Shown here in pieces: positions 41,655 through 45,431 of a DNA stretch of 45,431 nt. The translations under genes and the position numbers were made by a program. This DNA is from a bacterium (GTDB taxonomy: Bacteria; Latescibacterota; Latescibacteria; Latescibacterales; Latescibacteraceae). Below the pieces are notes generated by a model. The model was not told the origin of the DNA. It was given only the letters and a program-made list of their open reading frames with translations, and did no database searches. The stretch is from positions 1 through 45,431 of the forward strand of contig JAJFUH010000123.1 of assembly GCA_021372535.1 (NCBI GenBank). Reading direction: 5' to 3'. Each line of letters opens with the position of its first letter. The first letter of the stretch is position 1.

Positions 41655-44600
41655 TTACTCCTTTTTCTCGTACGGAACCGCCGCAAGACTGCGATACATA
41701 CGCTGTGACTGGTCGACATCCTTCTGTGCGAGTTTCGAAAGTTCCTCTGCATGAGCGGGATTCATCTTCTTGAGCACCATGTAACGGTTCTCGCCGAACG
41801 CATAGTCAGCAAAGGAAATCGTCGGTTCCTTGGAATCTATCTGGAGCGGATTCTTCCCTTCATCGGCAAGACGCGGGTCGAACCGGTAAAGCGGCCAGTG
41901 ACCTGATGCCACCGCTTTCTTCTGCTCGTTGAGTCCTTCGGTCATGTTGATGCCATGGTTGATACAGTGCGAGTAGGCAATGATGAGCGACGGGCCGTCA
42001 TAGGAATCAGCTTCTGCGAACGCCCGCACCACCTGGTTGGGATTGGCGCCCATGGATACCTTGGCTACATAGACATTGCCGTATATCATGGCCATCATGC
42101 CCAAGTCCTTCTTAGCCATCGGCTTTCCTGATGCGGCAAACTTTGCGGTTGCTCCACGCGGTGTTGATTTGGACATCTGTCCGCCGGTATTGGAGTACAC
42201 CTCGGTATCGAGCACGAGGATGTTCACATTGCGGCCGCTTGCCACCACGTGATCGAGTCCGCCATACCCGATATCGTATGCCCAGCCGTCTCCACCGAGT
42301 ACCCATACCGATTTCCTCACGAGGTAATCTGCGAGGTTCGTGAGCTGAGCGGCGGTGGAACTGCTGTCCTTTTTCGGTTCGAGGGCCTTACGGAGCTCAT
42401 CGACATGGGCACGCTGGGCTTCGATACCCTCCTGAGAGGACTGATCCTGTCCGGTAATCCTGTCCGCGATTGCCTTGTCGACCAGACCTTCCTCGACCGC
42501 TTTCTGGAGATATTCACCAGCCTGTTCTTTGAATTTGTCGAGTGTGAGACGGTAGCCGAAACCGAACTCGGCGTTGTCCTCGAAGAGTGAGTTCGACCAT
42601 GCCGGTCCTCTTCCGTCCGCGCGTTTTGCATAAGGCGTCGTGGGAAGATTGCCGCCGTAAATCGACGAGCACCCCGTTGCGTTGGCAATGATAACGTGAT
42701 CGCCGAATAACTGGGACATGAGCTTGACATACGGTGTCTCACCGCATCCCGCACAGGCTCCTGAAAACTCGAAGAGCGGACGAATAAGCTGGCTTCCCTT
42801 GACCGTATCGCGTTTGTAGTGGGACGGGTCGGTTTCGGGAATATCGAGGAAGAAATCGAAATTATCGGCCTCGCGTTTTCTGATTTCGAACTGACTGACC
42901 ATGTTGATTGCCTTACGGTCGGTTTTGTTGCCATCGGCATCCTTCTGGGCAGCCGGGCAGTTCCATACGCACAGACCGCAGCCAGTACAGTCCTCGGGCG
43001 CCACCTGCACGGTGAATTTCATGCCTTTGAACTGCGGCCCCTTTGCTTCGGCGGACTTGAAATCAGCCGGGGCTTTTGAAAGTACTGCCGGATCATATGC
43101 CTTGATCCTGATAGCGGCGTGAGGACAGACAAGCGAACACTGTCCGCACTGAATACAGGTGTCGACATCCCACTCGGGAATCTGCACGGCAATGTTGCGC
43201 TTTTCGTACTGTGTTGTTGCCGTGGGGAATGTGCCATCCACCGGCATTGCACTGACCGGAAGGGTATCCCCGTTGCCGCTGATGATTGCCGCGGTAACCT
43301 TCTGGACGAATTCCGGAGCATGGAGCGGTACAATCGGCGGTCTTTTGACCGTCGAGGTTACCTTGTCGGGATACTTGACACGGAAAACGTTTTCCTTTGC
43401 CGTATCGACCGCCTTATAGTTCATCTGGACGACTTTTTCACCCTTTTTACCGTAGGTCTTCTTGATGGCTTCCTTGATCAACGTAATGGCTTCCTCTTCG
43501 GGAATAACCTGGGAAATCACAAAGAAAGCCGTCTGCATGATCATATTGATACGGGCGCCGAGACCGAGCTTCATACCGAGATCAACACCGTCCACCACCC
43601 AGAATTTGAGTTTCTTCCCGATGATCTTCTGCTGGACCTCGACAGGCAGCTTGTCCCATACCTCATCGGGACCATACGGGCTGTTGAGGAGGAACGTACC
43701 GCCCTCGACGATAGTATCGAGCATTTCATATTTTTCGAGGAAAGAAAAGTTGTGACATGCCACAAAGTTTGCATGGTCGATCAGGTAAGGCTTGCGGATG
43801 ATCATCGGACCGAACCGGACATGGGATGTCGTGATGGTTCCCGCTTTCCTGGAGTCATACACGAAGTATCCCTGTGCATAATTGTTGGTGCTTTCACCGA
43901 TGATCTTGATGGTATTCTTGTTTGCCCCGACTGTGCCATCCGCGCCGAGGCCATAAAACATGGCATTAAAACCCTTTTCCACGATACTGAAGGAGGGATC
44001 GTAATCGAGGCTCGTACCCGTGACATCATCGGTGATACCGACCGTGAAGTGGTTTTTCGGCTTTTCGAGCGAGAGGTTGTCGAATACCGCCTTTACCATC
44101 GACGGGGTGAAATCCTTCGATCCGAGGCCATAGCGGCCGCCGACAATCTTCGGATATTTCTTGATGTGACATTCGCCTGTGCTCATAACCTCGCCCAGCG
44201 CGGTCCGTACATCGATGTAGAGCGGTTCGCCGATGGCGCCGGGCTCCTTGGTCCTGTCGAGGCAGGCGATTGACTTGACTGTAGCCGGAAGCGCATCCAC
44301 AAGCGCTTTCGAGTCAAAGGGCCGGTAAAGCCGTGCCTTGATGAGCCCGACTTTTTCGCCTTTTGAAACGAGGTAGTCGACGGTCTCGTGCACGGTTTCG
44401 GTCGAGGATGCCATGGTGATAATCACCCGCTCGGCATCCGGGGCGCCATAATATTCGAATAATTTATACTGACGGCCTGTCAGTTTGGCGAATTTATCCA
44501 TGCATTTCTGAACGATTGCAGGTGCGGCATTGTAGTATTTATTGCCTGTTTCACGGCCCTGGAAGAAAACATCGGGGTTCTGGGCGGTACCCTTCATGGT

Positions 44601-45239
44601 GGGTCTGTCGGGTGTCAGCGCACGGCCCCGGTGTTCCATGACAAACCTGTCATCGATCATGGCCCGCATGTCATCAAAGGTAAGCTCTTCGATCTTTGCA
44701 ACTTCGTGTGTGGTACGGAACCCATCGAAGAAATGGATAAAAGGAATACGTGATTCGAGCGTCGCAGCCTGGGTGATGAGAGCGAAATCATGCGCCTCCT
44801 GAACACTCCCCGAAGCAATCAGACCGAAACCGGTGGAGCGGACCGCCATGACATCGGAATGGTCGCCGAAAATGGACAACGCATGACTCGCAAGGGCGCG
44901 GGCGGACACATGGAAGACAGTCGGGGTAAGCTCTCCCGCAATTTTAAACATATTCGGAATCATGAGGAGCAGCCCCTGGGAGGCAGTGAATGTCGTGCTC
45001 AGCGCACCGGTTGAAAGGGCGCCATGCACAGCTCCAGCAGCTCCGCCTTCGGACTGCATTTCCGCAACATGGGGTATAGTGCCCCAGATGTTTTTCAGCC
45101 CTTTTGCGCTCCGTTCATCAGACTCCTCCCCCATGCCGGACGAGGGAGTGATGGGGTAAATGGCAATGACCTCATTGGTTGCGTGGGCAACATTTGCCAC
45201 GGCAGTATTACCGTCTATGGTTATCATTCTGCGACTCAT
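41655..45239 (-). CDS. nifJ: Pyruvate:ferredoxin (flavodoxin) oxidoreductase
   Basis: A 1194-residue single-chain PFOR that oxidatively decarboxylates pyruvate to acetyl-CoA and reduces ferredoxin; reversible and oxygen-sensitive. Domains in order: the N-terminal pyrimidine-binding domain (ITIDGNTAVANVAHATNE, AIYPITPSSGMGE), domain II and the gamma-like domain, an insert with two 4Fe-4S clusters (CIQCGQCSLVCP about 694 and CTGCGLCVWNCP about 750), a further cysteine-rich site CAGCGETPY, and the TPP-binding GDGWAYDIGYGGLDH (about 983). SNTGGQMSKSTPRGA follows. The length matches the family. The start is ATG 45239 with AAGGAG upstream; the frame extends 13 codons further. It is monocistronic, with a terminator at 41533-41576. 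It indicates fermentative or other anaerobic carbon metabolism. Confidence 0.97.
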   Translation of the reverse strand: MSRRMITIDGNTAVANVAHATNEVIAIYPITPSSGMGEESDERSAKGLKNIWGTIPHVAEMQSEGGAAGAVHGALSTGALSTTFTASQGLLLMIPNMFKIAGELTPTVFHVSARALASHALSIFGDHSDVMAVRSTGFGLIASGSVQEAHDFALITQAATLESRIPFIHFFDGFRTTHEVAKIEELTFDDMRAMIDDRFVMEHRGRALTPDRPTMKGTAQNPDVFFQGRETGNKYYNAAPAIVQKCMDKFAKLTGRQYKLFEYYGAPDAERVIITMASSTETVHETVDYLVSKGEKVGLIKARLYRPFDSKALVDALPATVKSIACLDRTKEPGAIGEPLYIDVRTALGEVMSTGECHIKKYPKIVGGRYGLGSKDFTPSMVKAVFDNLSLEKPKNHFTVGITDDVTGTSLDYDPSFSIVEKGFNAMFYGLGADGTVGANKNTIKIIGESTNNYAQGYFVYDSRKAGTITTSHVRFGPMIIRKPYLIDHANFVACHNFSFLEKYEMLDTIVEGGTFLLNSPYGPDEVWDKLPVEVQQKIIGKKLKFWVVDGVDLGMKLGLGARINMIMQTAFFVISQVIPEEEAITLIKEAIKKTYGKKGEKVVQMNYKAVDTAKENVFRVKYPDKVTSTVKRPPIVPLHAPEFVQKVTAAIISGNGDTLPVSAMPVDGTFPTATTQYEKRNIAVQIPEWDVDTCIQCGQCSLVCPHAAIRIKAYDPAVLSKAPADFKSAEAKGPQFKGMKFTVQVAPEDCTGCGLCVWNCPAAQKDADGNKTDRKAINMVSQFEIRKREADNFDFFLDIPETDPSHYKRDTVKGSQLIRPLFEFSGACAGCGETPYVKLMSQLFGDHVIIANATGCSSIYGGNLPTTPYAKRADGRGPAWSNSLFEDNAEFGFGYRLTLDKFKEQAGEYLQKAVEEGLVDKAIADRITGQDQSSQEGIEAQRAHVDELRKALEPKKDSSSTAAQLTNLADYLVRKSVWVLGGDGWAYDIGYGGLDHVVASGRNVNILVLDTEVYSNTGGQMSKSTPRGATAKFAASGKPMAKKDLGMMAMIYGNVYVAKVSMGANPNQVVRAFAEADSYDGPSLIIAYSHCINHGINMTEGLNEQKKAVASGHWPLYRFDPRLADEGKNPLQIDSKEPTISFADYAFGENRYMVLKKMNPAHAEELSKLAQKDVDQSQRMYRSLAAVPYEKKE

Positions 45240-45431
45240 GCTTACTCCTTGTTTATACGTGTATGAAAGGTTAAACAATATAGTTTCAACAGGTTCAACG
45301 ATAATATAACATTATGTTCACTATATTTTTTCAGGACTTTCCCCATGAAAATTCTCATCATAAATAAGATATATAATTTACAATAAAAATAATTTGAAGT
45401 CAAGAATGGTATTCACACTTTTCAATATCCG
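45240..45431. other. nifJ upstream region
   Basis: 192 AT-rich bases to the right edge. It holds a candidate nifJ promoter (45375-45403), leaving an untranslated leader of about 130 bases. No gene is seen on either strand. Confidence 0.4.
45375..45403 (-). promoter_or_regulatory. Candidate nifJ promoter
   Basis: On the minus strand TTGACT (45403-45398) is followed after 17 bases by TAAATT (45380-45375), a good -35 and a fair -10 of the primary sigma type. An AT-rich leader continues to the AAGGAG ribosome binding site of nifJ. Confidence 0.4.

Noticed and set aside
1-45431. tRNA, rRNA, CRISPR array or insertion-sequence transposase
   Set aside because: No T-loop-type sequence in a credible tRNA context, no regularly spaced direct repeats and no transposase motif was found on either strand; a covariance search would be needed to be certain.

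Overview
The window looks like a chromosomal stretch of a Gram-negative bacterium of the FCB (Fibrobacteres-Chlorobi-Bacteroidetes) assemblage, probably a candidate-phylum lineage known from metagenomes (Latescibacterota-like is my guess). Two large secreted proteins end in the NFPNPFN/NYPNPFNP-type C-terminal sorting domain typical of that group. There is also a Tat-exported Gfo/Idh/MocA oxidoreductase, a complete rod-shape operon and a one-polypeptide pyruvate:ferredoxin oxidoreductase pointing to anaerobic metabolism. No rRNA, tRNA, CRISPR array or transposase was seen. The taxonomic call is inference.

Layout. 1-1406: very AT-rich left edge with the C-terminal part of an HD phosphohydrolase (COG1078/YwfO-like) and a YwgA/Panacea-like partner; this pair differs sharply in composition from everything to its right. 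1607-6549 (minus): a sugar-catabolic operon (Tat-exported Gfo/Idh/MocA protein, cytoplasmic Gfo/Idh/MocA protein, xylose-isomerase-like TIM barrel, MFS permease) ending in a hairpin terminator. 6648-9158 (minus): two secreted HEAT-repeat proteins separated by about 1 kb of palindrome-rich non-coding DNA. 9570-13247 (plus): three tandem 393-residue M20 metallopeptidase paralogs. 13298-13930 (minus): a CYTH phosphohydrolase. 14415-19568 (plus): a four-gene locus of CotH-type secreted kinase, HlyD-like adaptor, VTC polyphosphate polymerase domain and DUF4956 membrane protein.

19755-31288 (minus): eleven closely spaced genes, purC-purH-mreB-mreC-mreD-mrdA-rodA-lgt-(101-aa protein)-HDOD-murD, ending at a strong terminator. 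It joins late purine synthesis, the elongasome, lipoprotein maturation and a peptidoglycan precursor step, with an unusual signalling pair inside. 31676-33294 (minus): aroQ and prs. 33746-34720 (plus): a zinc-ribbon methyltransferase. 35086-38187 (minus): a 1033-residue FG-GAP beta-propeller surface protein. 38795-41419 (plus): asparaginyl-tRNA synthetase followed by AsnA-type asparagine synthetase. 41655-45239 (minus): pyruvate:ferredoxin oxidoreductase.

The best candidate for an under-described system is the CotH/HlyD/VTC/DUF4956 locus, which couples a predicted polyphosphate-making domain, an MgtC-like membrane protein, a membrane-anchored adaptor and a secreted kinase-fold protein. The second is the AT-rich HD phosphohydrolase/YwgA pair at the left edge. 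The intergenic regions also carry at least four families of palindromic or dispersed short repeats.
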